Notes under the pieces: model-generated | The model's input: only the letters and a program-made list of their open reading frames with translations | Told to the model about the DNA's origin: nothing | The model's database searches: none | Translations under genes and position numbers: made by a program | Part shown: positions 1-7,088 of the stretch, piece after piece | Layout of the letters: the number at the start of each line of letters is the position of its first letter | How positions within the stretch are numbered: position 1 is the first letter of the stretch | NCBI GenBank assembly: GCA_003567095.1 | Contig: PXAQ01000206.1 | Location: 1 to 7,349 of the forward strand | Reading direction: 5' to 3' | Length of the DNA: 7,349 bases | DNA from: Phycisphaerae bacterium | GTDB taxonomy: Bacteria > Planctomycetota > Phycisphaerae > Sedimentisphaerales > Anaerohalosphaeraceae

Positions 1-694
1 GGCTCTCCAGTGCCGCCTTGAGTTCTTCCGCACAGCGGCGATTCCAGGTCTCCGGTGATTCCAAGGTCATCGTGTCCACCTCGACAGCGCCTGGGATATG
101 GCCCTCGTCGTAATCCTGTCTATTGCGGTAGTGGGCATGGCAAAGCACATAGTTGTCATTCTCAAAAGTCGGTGCCTGGCCGGTATGGATCAGCGTCTGC
201 AGCCAGTCGGCCGAGACGAGCGTGTCATAGCGCGGCAATTGATCCATCGGCAAAGCTTCATCAGCACACCACTCATCCACAAAATGATAATAAACCCCAA
301 TATGCTCAAACCCTGCCCGATGAAACTGCTCGGCAACCTTTCGGCTCTGGTCGGGACGATCGCTGTACACCACAAGGCGGTCTTTCGGCTTAAGCCCCTT
401 GGCCCGTACAATTTCAATCCAGTCAATGTATCGCAGCCATTTAAAGGGCAGGCTTTTGGCGTCTCGAATGTGCCCGCCGCGAGCCTGGTGTCCAAGCGGC
501 CAGCCGTTATACGTATCCACGGAACGGACATCGAGTACCTTAACGTCCGAATTCTCCATTTGTCCGATCAATTGCTCTGTCGATATCTGCTTCATTGTAC
601 CAATCTCATCGTTCCGTGACGTGTCCAAAAAAGCCGGCGTTACAGCCTGCCCACGGTTATCGGCAACGGCCGATTCGGCATTAAAAAGTCGCAC
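1..694 (-). CDS. Tandem-rhodanese sulfurtransferase (C-terminus cut by window edge)
   Basis: Thiosulfate/3-mercaptopyruvate sulfurtransferase-like protein, expected to move sulfane sulfur to an acceptor through a cysteine persulfide. Numbered from the ATG at 595, domain 1 spans about residues 3-110 (ISTEQLIGQM, VLDVRSVDTY, GHIRDAKSLP). Its active-site loop reads VVYSDRPDQSRK, with Ser where catalytic Cys would sit, as is usual for the inactive first domain of two-domain rhodaneses. Domain 2 starts near residue 126 (LVSADWL, DYDEGHIPGA, LESPETWNRR). Its catalytic loop lies beyond the left edge, so activity cannot be judged. Start: the ATG at 595 has only a weak GAGATT upstream, whereas an in-frame GTG at 694 follows GGAGG with a 4-base spacer and adds 33 plausible residues. 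I chose 694, but 595 is a real alternative because the domain begins right there. It lies 32 bases downstream of the CBS gene and is probably cotranscribed with it. Confidence 0.85.
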   Translation of the reverse strand, partial: MRLFNAESAVADNRGQAVTPAFLDTSRNDEIGTMKQISTEQLIGQMENSDVKVLDVRSVDTYNGWPLGHQARGGHIRDAKSLPFKWLRYIDWIEIVRAKGLKPKDRLVVYSDRPDQSRKVAEQFHRAGFEHIGVYYHFVDEWCADEALPMDQLPRYDTLVSADWLQTLIHTGQAPTFENDNYVLCHAHYRNRQDYDEGHIPGAVEVDTMTLESPETWNRRCAEELKAALES

Positions 695-726
695 CTGTCC
701 TCCGGCATCCGCCGAGGCGGTACAGG

Positions 727-1146
727 CTATCGGTCTCGACAGATATTTTCCATCACTTCATAGCATAAATGCTCGTTGTGCGTACCAAGGGCCAAGTTCT
801 GCATGGATATGATACCTATCGGCTGGTGGTCGCGATCAAGCACCAAAATCCGGTGAACCTGTTTGTCTTCCATCAGCCGGCACGCCTCTTCGACGCTCTG
901 ATTTTCCAGACAGGTATAGACACCTTTGGTCATCACGTCCTGGACATGTGTCTGACCGGGATCCAGATGTTCGGCCAGTCCCCGGATCACAAGATCGCGA
1001 TCTGTTACCATTCCCGTGATCTGATTGCCGGAGTAAACCGGTAAACAGCCGATGTTGTGCTGTCGCATCAGTTCAGCCGCTTGTATCAAGGTGGCATCCT
1101 GTTTGATCAGCCTGATTTCTCGTGTCATTACGTCGCTTACCTGCAT
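727..1146 (-). CDS. Two-CBS-domain protein
   Basis: A 139-residue stand-alone CBS pair (Bateman module), probably cytosolic, likely to bind an adenine nucleotide or similar ligand and signal energy or redox state. CBS1 covers about residues 8-57, beginning at VSDVMTRE and ending in the signature GMVTDRDLVIRG. CBS2 covers about 70-122, beginning at VQDVMTKGVYTC, with VHRILVLD and GIISMQNLA. There is no effector domain; the last 17 residues form a short tail containing two of the protein's four Cys. The start is well supported: GGAGG sits 6 bases before the ATG. It is first in a minus-strand pair with the rhodanese gene. Such proteins commonly sit beside stress or sulfur genes, but the ligand and partner cannot be read from sequence. 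Confidence 0.93.
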   Translation of the reverse strand: MQVSDVMTREIRLIKQDATLIQAAELMRQHNIGCLPVYSGNQITGMVTDRDLVIRGLAEHLDPGQTHVQDVMTKGVYTCLENQSVEEACRLMEDKQVHRILVLDRDHQPIGIISMQNLALGTHNEHLCYEVMENICRDR

Positions 1147-1584
1147 GATTAGCCTCCGCTAAAAATATCAACAATACTCGTTTCTACTATAGCGTGTACT
1201 GTAGCAGAATTGTCCGCCCCGGCTATTGGTAAATTCCTCAACGTAATACAGGGTTTTGCTTGTTCTTGCCTTTTTTCGTTTTCATTTTCAATTTCGATAT
1301 TGTGTGCCAATCTGTTCAAACGCATTTCACGGCATTCTTACCCATTGCCGCCGGAGATCATAGCTGCCGTTTTCATTGTCTGGGCCCTGTGAACGGATTT
1401 CCCTTGGCTGTTGGGTTTTTTGCGTATTAAGAGCGTCTGAATTAAGGGATTTCCTTATTGTTCGTCACGCCGGTTTGACGTTACAAGTAACACGCTGTGA
1501 GTGTCTGTTCGACCTTTTCAAGCGGGCCGTTTTTCAATACACGGCGTTGCCGAGAGGCAGAACCTTTAGTGAGGAGATGTATTT
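1147..1584. other. Divergent intergenic region, no gene found
   Basis: These 438 bases separate the minus-strand CBS/rhodanese pair from the plus-strand 208-residue gene, so promoters for both directions should lie here. I see a pyrimidine-rich stretch around 1255-1300, a small GTTAC-AA-GTAAC inverted repeat near 1480-1491 directly after a TTGACG hexamer at 1475-1480, and no convincing -10 paired with it. No RNA gene was recognised. Short open frames here lack ribosome binding sites and protein-like composition. Confidence 0.6.
1186..1216 (-). promoter_or_regulatory. Possible promoter of the CBS-rhodanese pair
   Basis: On the minus strand, a good -10 hexamer TATAGT (1186-1191) lies 40 bases before the CBS start. 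The only -35-like hexamer, CGGACA (1211-1216), is 19 bases away, wider than the sigma-70 optimum. The position is sensible but the evidence is weak. Confidence 0.25.
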
Positions 1585-2211
1585 ATGTGTGCGGTTGGAC
1601 AAAATCAGGAACTGGAAAGCAAACAGAAGGATTTCTTGGAGCGTGACTTTTGTCCTCAATATGATGTCAAAAAAAGAGAGTTTGAAAGCGTTTCGAAATG
1701 GCAAAAATTATTCGAGATGGACGCCAAACTATGGCTGGATTCCGGAGAGATTGAACATATTGGACAGGCTTGGACCCGTGAATTTCTGGAGTTGGACATT
1801 GGCCTGGACATGATTGTGGATCGATCCGACTGGGCATATCAAGAGGACGTCAAAGACGGCCTGGATCATGACGCCGTTTGGCTGGATACGCTGTGGGACA
1901 TTGACGATACGCTGGTCGCCTGCGTCGATGCCCTGGAGCAGGAAAACATAGACAGATTCACCCCGAACGATCTTTATGATTTCTTCAAAAAGCACCGGCG
2001 CGCCGATATTCTGGTTAAATGGGAACCGTCGCACGTTGAAACCAGTTACCACGAAGGCAAAATCCCCCGTCTTGGCAACTGGTCCGACGCTCTCAAAAGT
2101 CAGCAAATCGGACTGGACAGCCTGATGAATCTGGCGGGACTGAACAGCTTCAAGGCCGATCAAAACGCCACCGACCAGCGTGTGATGAACGTCACGAGTC
2201 AACACAAATAA
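1585..2211 (+). CDS. Hypothetical acidic, Trp-rich 208-residue protein
   Basis: I do not recognise this family. The start is well supported by AGGAG 8 bases before the ATG. The protein is soluble-looking: no signal peptide, membrane segment or known catalytic motif. It is rich in Asp/Glu and carries eight tryptophans, several in a repeating WxxD/E-type context (KLWLDSGEIEHIGQAW, RSDWAYQEDV, DAVWLDTLWDIDDTL at about 96-110). Cys occurs at 2, 23 and 113 only, with no metal-binding spacing. The first 60 residues are charged and probably helical; the last 20 are polar and look disordered. It precedes the phosphoketolase gene on the same strand but with a 207-base gap holding palindromes, so cotranscription is doubtful. 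That it is a real gene is likely; function unknown. Confidence 0.8.
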   Translation: MCAVGQNQELESKQKDFLERDFCPQYDVKKREFESVSKWQKLFEMDAKLWLDSGEIEHIGQAWTREFLELDIGLDMIVDRSDWAYQEDVKDGLDHDAVWLDTLWDIDDTLVACVDALEQENIDRFTPNDLYDFFKKHRRADILVKWEPSHVETSYHEGKIPRLGNWSDALKSQQIGLDSLMNLAGLNSFKADQNATDQRVMNVTSQHK

Positions 2212-2272
2212 CGGGCACGTAATATATACAACAAAATGCTCCGAAGGGGAGATTCCTGTTAAAGGCACATAG

Positions 2273-2364
2273 GTTCCGGAACTGTATCCGCAGTGTCCAT
2301 ATCGGTCAAGACGCTGCGATTGCTGATTGAATCGATTTAATTGTGGATTGGGTTTCCGGCAACC
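2273..2364. promoter_or_regulatory. Palindrome cluster in the phosphoketolase leader
   Basis: Three operator-like palindromes lie in the 207 bases before the phosphoketolase gene. GTTCCGGAAC at 2273-2282 is perfect. ATTGAATCGATTTAAT at 2326-2341 has one mismatched pair. GGTTTCCGGCAACC at 2351-2364 has one mismatched pair. The first and third share a CCGG core with GGTT/AAC flanks and have centres 80 bases apart. No regulator gene is adjacent. A repressor or activator site is inference. Confidence 0.3.
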
Positions 2365-2418
2365 TTTGTGCTGCAGATGTTGATCAATTACCGTAAACTT
2401 TGGTTTTTGGAGATCATT

Positions 2419-4794
2419 ATGAGTCAGGCACTGACAGAGGATTTGCTTAAAAAGATGGACGCTTACTGGCGCGCCGCCAATTATTTGTCGGTCGGGCAAA
2501 TTTATCTGCTGGATAATCCGTTGCTCAGGACATCCCTCAAAGCAGAGCACATCAAGCCGCGTCTGCTGGGGCATTGGGGAACGACACCGGGGTTGAACTT
2601 TATTTATGTACACATCAATCGGCTCATCAAAGAGCAGAACTTAAACGCGATCTACATCACCGGTCCCGGCCACGGCGGTCCCGGATTGGTTGCCAACACC
2701 TATCTCGAGGGCACCTACAGCGAGTACTATCCGGATATCTCACAGGATGCCGAGGGGATGCGAAAGCTGTTTAAGCAATTCTCCTTTCCCGGGGGAATTT
2801 CCAGCCATGTCGCCCCGGAAATCCCCGGCTCGATTCACGAAGGCGGCGAGTTGGGCTATGCGTTGTCCCATGCGTTCGGCGCGGTATTCGACAATCCGGA
2901 TTTAGTGGCGGTGTGCGTGGTCGGCGACGGCGAGGCCGAGACCGGGCCGCTGGCGACCGCATGGCATTCCAATAAATTCCTCAACCCGGCCACGGACGGC
3001 GCGGTGCTGCCGATCCTGCACCTGAACGGCTACAAGATCGCCAACCCGACCGTGCTGGCCCGTATCAGTCATGACGAACTGGAAAAACTGATGGTCGGCT
3101 ATGGATATAAACCCCACTTTGTGCAAGGAGATAGCCCTGAAGCAATGCACGCCTTGATGGCCGGGACGTTGGATGCCGTTGCCACCGAAATCAAAGCGAT
3201 TCAAGACAAGGCCCGTCGCGAAAACGGCGTCGAGCGTCCGCAGTGGCCGATGATCGTGCTGCGAACACCCAAGGGCTGGACGGGGCCTCAGACGGTAGAC
3301 GGCAAGAAAATCGAGGGGTCGTGGCGGTCGCATCAGGTGCCGCTGGCCGATGTCTTCAACAACCCTAAACGGGTCAAGGAGCTGGAGCAGTGGCTCAAGA
3401 GTTACAAGCCCGACGAGCTGTTCGACGAAAACGGAACGTTTGTATCGGAACTGGCCGAGTTGGCCCCTGCGGGCAAACGGCGGATGGGCGACAATCCGCA
3501 CGCCAACGGCGGCATTCTTCGTCATGCTTTAAAGATGCCCGATTTTCGGGAGTATGCCATCGACATTCCCGCACCGGGGGCAGTCGAGGCTGAAGCGACG
3601 CGGGTGATGGGGACATTCTTGCGCGATGTCGTCAAACTCAATCCCAAGACGTTCCGTATCTTCGGCCCGGATGAAACCGCCTCCAATCGACTGGCCGCGG
3701 TGTATGAAGTGAGCAAAAAAACATGGATGGCGGAGATCTTGCCCGAAGACGCCGACGGCGGCGAACTGGCGCCGGACGGGCGCGTGATGGAAATCCTCAG
3801 CGAACACACCTGTCAGGGCTGGCTGGAAGGGTATCTGTTGACCGGACGGCACGGGCTGTTTTCCACGTATGAGGCCTTCGCCCATATCATCGATTCGATG
3901 TTCAACCAGCACGCCAAGTGGCTGCATGTCACCCGCAAGGGGCATATTCCCTGGCGGGCGCCGATTGCGTCGATGAACATTCTGCTCAGCTCACACGTCT
4001 GGCGGCAGGATCACAACGGGTTCAGTCATCAGGACCCCGGATTTATCGACCACGTCGTCAATAAGAAGGCCGATATTGTCCGGGTGTATCTGCCGCCGGA
4101 CGCCAATACGCTGCTGTCGGTCACGAATCATTGCCTCCGCAGCCAGCATTATGTCAATGTCATTGTTGCCGGCAAGCAGCGGCACCATCAGTGGCTCGAT
4201 ATTGAGTCGGCGGTCAAGCACTGTACGGCGGGACTGGGCATCTGGCCGTGGGCCAGCAACGATCAAGGCGCCGAGCCGGATGTGGTGATGGCCTGCTGCG
4301 GCGATGTGCCGACGCTGGAGACGCTGGCGGCGGTGAGCCTTTTGCGCGAGCATCTGCCGAGTGTCAAGGTACGGGTTATTAATGTTGTCAACCTGATGAA
4401 ACTCCAATCGCCCAGTGAACATCCTCACGGGCTGGACGACAAGGATTTCGACGCTTTGTTTACTACTGACAAACCGATTATCTTTGTTTTTCACGGCTAT
4501 CCCTGGCTGATTCACCGCCTGACCTACCGCCGCACCAACCACCAAAATCTTCACGTGCGGGGCTATGTCGAGGAAGGCACGACCACCACGCCGTTTGATA
4601 TGACCGTATTGAATCGTCTTGATCGGTTTCAGTTGGTCGGTGATGTTATCGACCGTGTCCCCAAACTCGGCGCCTCGGCTGCCTATGTCAAACAGATGCT
4701 TCGCGACAAACTCGTCGAGCACAGACAGTATATCACCAAACACGGGCAGGATATGCCGGAGGTGTTAAACTGGAAATGGGAACCGCAGCGTTGA
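2419..4794 (+). CDS. xfp: Phosphoketolase (xylulose-5-P/fructose-6-P)
   Basis: Thiamine-diphosphate enzyme of 791 residues, normal family length, that cleaves xylulose-5-P (and in many members fructose-6-P) with phosphate to acetyl phosphate plus glyceraldehyde-3-P or erythrose-4-P. Visible motifs: [10 protein letters not shown] (His52) and GPGHGGP (His85) near the active site; [19 protein letters not shown] (His130); the ThDP/Mg site [16 protein letters not shown] (169-184) with LNGYKIANP (202-210); [19 protein letters not shown] in the pyrimidine domain (461-479); and [13 protein letters not shown] (529-541). The His spacing matches the known bifidobacterial enzyme, so it should be active. 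Substrate preference cannot be read. Start: ATG at 2419 has TGGAG 6 bases upstream; the longer frame opening with TTG at 2341 adds unconserved residues. It is transcribed alone; no acetate kinase or phosphotransacetylase is adjacent, so acetyl phosphate must be used by enzymes encoded elsewhere. Confidence 0.98.
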   Translation: MSQALTEDLLKKMDAYWRAANYLSVGQIYLLDNPLLRTSLKAEHIKPRLLGHWGTTPGLNFIYVHINRLIKEQNLNAIYITGPGHGGPGLVANTYLEGTYSEYYPDISQDAEGMRKLFKQFSFPGGISSHVAPEIPGSIHEGGELGYALSHAFGAVFDNPDLVAVCVVGDGEAETGPLATAWHSNKFLNPATDGAVLPILHLNGYKIANPTVLARISHDELEKLMVGYGYKPHFVQGDSPEAMHALMAGTLDAVATEIKAIQDKARRENGVERPQWPMIVLRTPKGWTGPQTVDGKKIEGSWRSHQVPLADVFNNPKRVKELEQWLKSYKPDELFDENGTFVSELAELAPAGKRRMGDNPHANGGILRHALKMPDFREYAIDIPAPGAVEAEATRVMGTFLRDVVKLNPKTFRIFGPDETASNRLAAVYEVSKKTWMAEILPEDADGGELAPDGRVMEILSEHTCQGWLEGYLLTGRHGLFSTYEAFAHIIDSMFNQHAKWLHVTRKGHIPWRAPIASMNILLSSHVWRQDHNGFSHQDPGFIDHVVNKKADIVRVYLPPDANTLLSVTNHCLRSQHYVNVIVAGKQRHHQWLDIESAVKHCTAGLGIWPWASNDQGAEPDVVMACCGDVPTLETLAAVSLLREHLPSVKVRVINVVNLMKLQSPSEHPHGLDDKDFDALFTTDKPIIFVFHGYPWLIHRLTYRRTNHQNLHVRGYVEEGTTTTPFDMTVLNRLDRFQLVGDVIDRVPKLGASAAYVKQMLRDKLVEHRQYITKHGQDMPEVLNWKWEPQR

Positions 4795-4878
4795 CAAAAA
4801 GACTGTAAATTGTATTGAGAACCTCAAAATCAGGTATCACGGCCATCTGTCGCGTGAAATGCTTGTCTTACGGCTGTC

Positions 4879-4907
4879 TTGACTATGTATGTTCAATTTT
4901 TAGAGAT
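4879..4907 (+). promoter_or_regulatory. Weak possible promoter upstream of inverted repeat
   Basis: TTGACT (4879-4884) is a good -35-like hexamer; at 16-17 bases spacing only poor -10 matches (TAGAGA/AGAGAT) follow. If used, transcription would begin inside or just before the 4911-4933 inverted repeat, which would suit an operator. Weak evidence. Confidence 0.18.
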
Positions 4908-4910
4908 TAC

Positions 4911-4933
4911 TTTGAGTATTCCCCATACTCAAA
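4911..4933. repeat. Perfect 9-bp inverted repeat, operator or hairpin
   Basis: TTTGAGTAT (4911-4919) and ATACTCAAA (4925-4933) are exact reverse complements around the loop TCCCC. It lies 117 bases after the phosphoketolase stop and about 120 bases before the zinc-ribbon gene. It lacks a following T tract and its stem is AT-rich, so it is a poor intrinsic terminator. A protein-binding site or an RNA hairpin in a leader is more likely. The repeat itself is certain; the role is not. Confidence 0.6.
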
Positions 4934-4969
4934 TTAAGCATTCTCCCTATTTATCTCCGATCATAACAG

Positions 4970-4978
4970 TGCTATCCT
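4970..4978 (+). promoter_or_regulatory. Possible extended -10 promoter of small-protein operon
   Basis: TGCTATCCT fits an extended -10 (TGn plus TATCCT). A weak -35, TTTATC, lies 17 bases upstream (4950-4955). It would give a leader of roughly 70 bases before the zinc-ribbon gene and would place the 4911-4933 inverted repeat just upstream of the -35, suitable for an activator site. Confidence 0.3.
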
Positions 4979-5054
4979 TTCTGTTGAATATCGTTCAATG
5001 TGTGGAAGCAAACTCTGAAAATTACAAACAATAAGCAGAACAATGGGAGCTAAT

Positions 5055-5255
5055 ATGATGGAATCCAGATCCGCAACATTAAAAACGCGTCCTCACAAAG
5101 GTCAGAGAATACTCAGCAGACATCGATGCCGCGAATGCGGCTCGCGCATGATCAAAGCCGACTCGATCATCGAAAACGGGATTCGATTGGTATGGTATGA
5201 TTGCAGCTTGGAGGATTGCTATGGAAGCTGGCTCGAAAAACAGAAGGTCTCTTAA
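5055..5255 (+). CDS. Small zinc-ribbon-like protein
   Basis: A 66-residue protein with a basic N-terminus (about residues 9-27 hold many Lys, Arg and His) followed by four cysteines: CRECG (Cys25, Cys28) and DCSLEDC (Cys50, Cys55), separated by about 20 residues. This looks like a compact zinc ribbon with a widened second knuckle (CxxxxC). Binding to nucleic acid or protein is possible, but no family was recognised. Start choice: an ATG at 5043 exists but has no ribosome binding site, while GGGAG at 5045-5049 sits 5 bases before the ATG at 5055 (8 before the ATG at 5058), so the site overlaps the earlier ATG. It is first of a four-gene plus-strand run, 32 bases before the next gene. Confidence 0.75.
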   Translation: MMESRSATLKTRPHKGQRILSRHRCRECGSRMIKADSIIENGIRLVWYDCSLEDCYGSWLEKQKVS

Positions 5256-5287
5256 ACACATGATGATACGAAAGAGAGACACGAACA

Positions 5288-5545
5288 ATGACAATGAGCG
5301 AACTCAAAGATAAAGCAAGGCGGTTGGGTATGAAAACAGGGAAAATGCGCAAAACCGACCTGGTGCATGCCATGCAGGAAGCGGAAGGGTTTACACCCTG
5401 CTATGGCATACCCAACGGGTTTTGCCCTCAGATGGAATGTTGTTTCAGGGACGACTGTTATCGCACAAAAATGCTTATCTTCGGCGCACTGTCAAACGAC
5501 AAGGCATCCACCGCTTTGGATTTTGTGACAAAGGATCAGCAATGA
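5288..5545 (+). CDS. SAP/Rho-N-like small protein with Cys cluster
   Basis: An 85-residue protein. Residues 3-32 (MSELKDKARRLGMKTGKMRK, then TDLVHAMQEAEG) match the helix-turn-helix pattern of the SAP-like Rho termination factor N-terminal domain, which binds nucleic acid. They are followed by a cysteine cluster: Cys38, Cys46, Cys51, Cys52 and Cys57 (CYGIPNGFCPQMECCFRDDC), which could bind zinc or an iron-sulfur cluster. I recall similar short proteins with this arrangement labelled Rho-N-domain proteins; their role is unknown. The tail after residue 62 is variable-looking. GAGAG lies 9 bases before the ATG at 5288; a second ATG at 5294 is possible. Its TGA overlaps the SDR start as ATGA, so the two are translationally coupled. 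Confidence 0.82.
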   Translation: MTMSELKDKARRLGMKTGKMRKTDLVHAMQEAEGFTPCYGIPNGFCPQMECCFRDDCYRTKMLIFGALSNDKASTALDFVTKDQQ

Positions 5546-6312
5546 CACGTTTAAGCAGAAAAGTCGTACTGGTCACAGGTGGTGCGCTGGGAATCGGACG
5601 CGCCATCGCGCTGATGCTGGCTGATCAAGGTGCCGCCGTGGCCGTAACAGATATTAAAGATGAAGAAGGCCAACAGGTTGCGGATCAAATTGTCATCTCC
5701 GACGGGGTGGCCAAATTTTGGCATCTGGATACGTCCAATGAAGAGAATGTCAAAAAGGTCTTCGCTAAGGTGGCCGAAGAATTCGGCCCGATCGACGTAT
5801 TGGTCAACAATGCGGGTATTTCGGGCGTTAACCGCCCCACGGACGAAATTGACGAAGACCAGTGGCAAGAGGTAATGAAAATCAATGTCAACGGCGTTTT
5901 TCTGTGCACTAAGCATGTTGTTTCGCACATGCGCCAAAAAGGCGGCGGAAGCATCATCAACCTGTCTTCCATCTACGGTATTGTAGGCGCCGGCGACCTG
6001 CCGCCGTACCACGCCTCCAAAGGCGCCATTCGGCTGATGACCAAGAATGACGCGTTGATCTATGCCAAAGACCACATCCGCGTCAACTCCGTGCATCCGG
6101 GATTTATTTGGACGCCGCTGGTCGAACAACTTGCCGAGGATTCGCCCGACGGTGTCGAGGAATTTAGACGGCAACTGGACAGTCGCCACCCCATTGGACA
6201 TGTCGGAGAGCCGGATGATATCGCCTACGGCGTGGTGTATCTGGCCTCGGACGAATCGAAATACGTGACCGGCAGCGAATTGGTTATTGACGGCGGTTAC
6301 ACCGCACAGTAA
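5542..6312 (+). CDS. SDR-family NAD(P)-dependent oxidoreductase
   Basis: Classical short-chain dehydrogenase/reductase of 256 residues, a normal length, cytosolic. Cofactor motif TGGALGIG at 12-19, acidic Asp37 at the end of strand 2 (VTDIKD), which favours NAD(H) over NADP(H). NNAG at 89-92; Asn115 in KINVNG; catalytic Ser143 in INLSSIYG; Tyr156 and Lys160 in YHASK; HPGFIWTPL after strand 6; and C-terminal GSELVIDGGYTAQ. All catalytic residues are present, so it should reduce a ketone or oxidise an alcohol; the substrate is not deducible. Start: ATG at 5542 with AAGGA 6 bases upstream and overlapping the preceding stop; the longer in-frame opening at 5422 lies inside the previous gene and is not conserved. 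The PRC-barrel gene follows after 11 bases. Confidence 0.97.
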   Translation: MTRLSRKVVLVTGGALGIGRAIALMLADQGAAVAVTDIKDEEGQQVADQIVISDGVAKFWHLDTSNEENVKKVFAKVAEEFGPIDVLVNNAGISGVNRPTDEIDEDQWQEVMKINVNGVFLCTKHVVSHMRQKGGGSIINLSSIYGIVGAGDLPPYHASKGAIRLMTKNDALIYAKDHIRVNSVHPGFIWTPLVEQLAEDSPDGVEEFRRQLDSRHPIGHVGEPDDIAYGVVYLASDESKYVTGSELVIDGGYTAQ

Positions 6313-6323
6313 GGAGATGGCTT

Positions 6324-7079
6324 ATGCTTCTCAGTTTCAAAGATCCGACAAAGTTTAAGATTGAAGCCACCGACGGCAGCATCGGTCATCTTTATAGTCT
6401 CCTGTTTGATGAACAGACGTGGGCTGTGCGTTATTTGGTCGTGGACACCGGCACACTGTTGCCGGGCCAAAAGGTGCTGTTGACGCCGGGTGTCTGTGGC
6501 GACTTGACGGGACAGGTTTTTCCGGTTAATCTGACACGCGAGCAAGTGAAAAACAGCCCTGACATCGATACCGAACCACCTGTTTCACGTCAACAGGAAA
6601 TGGAATTGCACAAACACTTCGACTGGACACCCTACTGGATCGGCTCTTTCAGCACGCTCACGACGGCCACGATGCCGGATGTCGCAAAAGCCGCCCGGCA
6701 GGCCGGCAAGGAAACGGGAACCGGTAAAACAGAGGATGCAGGCAATGATCCTCATCTTCGCAGCACCCGAGCGGTCATCAACTATAGAGTCCACGCCGAG
6801 GACGGCGATATCGGCCATGTGGAGGATTTTATTGTTGATAACGCTGATTGGATGATCCGCTATCTGATCGTGGATACGCGCAACTGGCTGCCCGGAAAGA
6901 AGGTCATCATCCCGCCGGATTTGATTAAACAAATCAGCTGGCAGAAAGCCGAGGCATTTGTCGATGTTACCAAAGAAGCCATCGAAAAAAGTCCTGAGTT
7001 TGATCCTGATGCGCCTGTGAACCGCGAGTATGAAATAATGTTATACGATTACCACGGCCGTCCCAAATATTGGCAATAA
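6324..7079 (+). CDS. Tandem PRC-barrel domain protein
   Basis: A 251-residue protein built from two PRC-barrel domains. Unit 1 (about 1-105) has TDGSIGHLYSLLFDEQTWAV, RYLVVDTG and LLPGQKVLL. Unit 2 (about 147-250) has EDGDIGHVEDFIVDNADWMI, RYLIVDTRNWLPGKKVII and FVDVTKEAIEKSPEFD. Each ends in an aromatic PYW/KYW motif after a partner segment (VNLTREQVKNSPDID; VDVTKEAIEKSPEFD). A polar, charged linker of about 40 residues joins them. No signal peptide or membrane segment. PRC barrels occur in ribosome maturation and photosynthetic complexes; soluble tandem forms like this are widespread in stress-linked operons with no settled function. Start: AAGGAG 7 bases before the ATG. It is probably cotranscribed with the SDR gene (11-base gap) and the broken DUF72 gene (9-base gap). 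Confidence 0.93.
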   Translation: MLLSFKDPTKFKIEATDGSIGHLYSLLFDEQTWAVRYLVVDTGTLLPGQKVLLTPGVCGDLTGQVFPVNLTREQVKNSPDIDTEPPVSRQQEMELHKHFDWTPYWIGSFSTLTTATMPDVAKAARQAGKETGTGKTEDAGNDPHLRSTRAVINYRVHAEDGDIGHVEDFIVDNADWMIRYLIVDTRNWLPGKKVIIPPDLIKQISWQKAEAFVDVTKEAIEKSPEFDPDAPVNREYEIMLYDYHGRPKYWQ

Positions 7080-7088
7080 AGAGTTGAA

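Noticed and set aside
190..531. Minus-strand 113-codon frame in the rhodanese region
   Set aside because: The rhodanese motifs lie in a different minus-strand frame that runs off the window edge; this one is an out-of-frame shadow.
1210..1392. TTG-initiated hydrophobic 60-codon frame in the intergenic region
   Set aside because: No ribosome binding site and a rare start. The hydrophobic stretch follows from the T-rich DNA.
2341..2418. N-terminal extension of phosphoketolase from a TTG
   Set aside because: The ATG at 2419 has a TGGAG site and matches the family N-terminus; the extension covers the palindromic leader.
2212..2418. TPP riboswitch before the ThDP enzyme
   Set aside because: The conserved THI-box elements (CTGAGA and the downstream ACC-rich block) are absent.
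1729..2613. Minus-strand open frame of 294 codons
   Set aside because: It runs antisense to the 208-residue gene, the leader and the start of the phosphoketolase gene; composition is unlike a folded protein (many Gln, His, Pro) and there is no ribosome binding site.
3991..4743. Minus-strand open frame of 250 codons
   Set aside because: Fully antisense within the phosphoketolase gene, whose plus-strand frame is unambiguously conserved; a shadow of GC-biased codons.
5422..5541. 40-residue N-terminal extension of the SDR
   Set aside because: It lies inside the Rho-N-like gene in another frame; the ATG at 5542 has its own AAGGA and the normal SDR N-terminus.
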